A stretch of DNA of 64,000 nucleotides, from NCBI GenBank assembly GCA_028023455.1, contig JAQFVV010000023.1:1417501-1481500 (forward strand), given 5' to 3'. The first letter of the stretch is position 1; each line of letters opens with the position of its first letter. A program made the translations under genes and the position numbers. The DNA is from Epiperipatus broadwayi. Taxonomy: Eukaryota; Onychophora; Udeonychophora; Euonychophora; Peripatidae. Under the pieces are notes generated by a model, which did not search any database, was not told the origin of the DNA, and saw only the letters and a list, made by a program, of their open reading frames with translations. Positions 62,463 to 64,000 of this stretch are shown here, piece by piece.

Positions 62463-64000
62463 CATGATTACTCTCAAACTCATTTAGCCTTGACCATTAT
62501 TATAATAAATCAATAATTAAGTTTTTTATTTAAATTGATAGATTTGTTTTTTAAAAAATGCTAAAGAAAAAAATTTGCTATTTTTTTAACTTTTTACAAT
62601 TATTTTAAATAATATGATTTTTCTAGTTTAGTTTTTGTAAAAAAAAAAACAATTGCTTTAAAATAAAAATTGAAACATTTTTAAATAGAAAACTTAGTTA
62701 CAGATTTATTGTGCACATATAATTATGTACTCATGCTGATTATGATATAATTAGAATTTAAAATGGTTTTTAAAATGTTATAAAATTGAAAAAAAAAAAT
62801 TTTTTTAACTGCTTTCTCATGACCATTATTTAAAACAAATGAAAATTATAATTGTTAATTGCAAAACATGTAATTATTTTAATATTTTTCCACTCTCTGT
62901 TCTATATCTATCAAACTAGTTGACTTACTGAAAAGATAAGTATTTTAGTATATTAGGGTGTTTATAACTTAATTATATATCATTTTTCAAGCAATTCTAT
63001 TGAATTTAAATATATTAAATCTCGATTTTAAAATTTCATTCTAACTTGAAAAAAAGATCAAAAGTTAACAAACAGATTTTTCAAAATCAATAAAAGCATT
63101 TAATAAAAATACTTTCTATTCCTCATTAAAGTTTTGAATATAAATCTAAATATTAAAATACTTCCATAATCTGTTTTTATGAGATGGCAAATAATGGCAA
63201 AGTCCCCCACTGACAATAATTAAATGTTTATTTTTTGTCATAACTTTCTTATTTTATTAATTCTACTTTGCTTCAAGCAGAGAACTTTTTTCATTTTAGA
63301 AGCAAACAATTTTTAAAATAAAATAAAAATGTAAATTTTTTTATGTGATTATAAAGCTTTATCATCAGTAATAAAGTGATGCATATGTGCCATTGAATTT
63401 TAATCATTTATTTTTTTATAAATGAGTATTTAAAATTCAATAGAGTCCATTTCATATCATATCTTAATTAGAGTTTTTAAGTCTTGAACTATTTTTCTAT
63501 TCCCAGGACTCAAAACAAAAAATTTTAAATTCCCTTGATTTCATAAATGAAAAGAATGCAACACACTCCAGTAGTCAATATTAACCAATATAAATAATGA
63601 GTTACAGCTAGTAATTAATAATTTTTTTAATTAAATAAAGAGCAAATTTTAAATTGAAATAAAACAAATTTATCAAAAGAAACATTGATAAGAAAGAAAA
63701 AAACTTAAAATAGTAATGCTTATAGGTAAAAATCTGAAAAGTTAATTATAAAGAAAAATAATTTGTTTATTGTACAAAAAATTATACATTAGTGTACAAA
63801 AAAAATTAATGTTATTAATAATTTCCAAAATAAGTTTTGAAAAACTGACATATCAGTTTAATAGGTGTACTACATAATTGCTTTTACAGTGGCACATTTT
63901 ACAAATGAAAATCTAATCAATAAAATAGTAAATTATGACATATAGTGAACATATTTGTTGTACCAATATAATTACAAAATAATAAGAAATTAAATTATAA
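62463..64000. other. AT-rich DNA to the window end, nothing recognised
   Basis: Homopolymer-rich, no structured repeat, exon or RNA gene seen. Confidence 0.5.

Overview
The window is AT-rich animal nuclear DNA (my impression is about three quarters A+T). Two short exons have clean GT-AG borders. Everything else is intron packed with degenerate transposable elements. There are no operons, ribosome binding sites, CRISPR arrays, or rRNA or tRNA genes that I can support. An invertebrate is likely. The mix of retroelements suggests an arthropod, possibly an insect: an RTE-type LINE, a second LINE with a VRQGC / FADDMALIAEEE signature, a Penelope-like element with a GIY-YIG endonuclease, and LTR elements with coiled-coil Gag. 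The species cannot be named from this window.

Host gene. Exons at 1878-1965 and 30308-30453 on the + strand join in frame across a roughly 28.3 kb intron. Together they encode about 78 residues of an SLC17-family (sialin / vesicular glutamate transporter type) major facilitator protein, including the family-typical [16 protein letters not shown] segment. No further exon of this gene was recognised on either side, so the flanking introns probably run off both ends of the window, the 3' one for more than 33 kb.

Region by region. 3171-4433 is a Penelope-like element whose inverted terminal repeats flank an RT motif C and a GIY-YIG endonuclease remnant. 4786-6113 is the 3' half of an RTE-like LINE ('family A'). 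10690-19797 reads best as one old LTR retrotransposon: two long direct repeats, a tandemly repeated leader, a decayed gag and a polypurine tract. Its 5' LTR is split by a 2.08 kb probable solo LTR of another family that carries a TATA box and an initiator. 21655-22999 is a non-autonomous DNA transposon with a perfect 8-bp target duplication. 23811-25060 holds an inverted repeat. 32381-37650 is a nest: a foldback element, a family A endonuclease fragment, a palindromic array of 0.4 kb units, a Tigger/pogo-like transposon, a palindrome, the continuation of family A and a gag-like remnant. 38216-38634, 42300-43190, 44991-45272, 48974-49218 and 62294-62462 are further foldback or inverted-repeat elements. 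48432-48748 is a large compound microsatellite (about 250 bp of GATA). 51430-54550 on the minus strand is a chimera of family A (endonuclease plus the first part of RT) and a second LINE, 'family B' (the rest of RT). 54640-64000 is mostly unassigned AT-rich DNA with tandem repeats and two primer-binding-site-like motifs.

Nothing here looks like an intact undescribed functional system. The most notable points are the nested LTR-in-LTR structure with an empty-site comparison inside the same window, the amplified primer-binding-site-like leader, the chimeric LINE, the inverted-repeat Penelope derivative with a hammerhead-like hairpin, and the strong tendency of insertion junctions to sit on (TA)n tracts.
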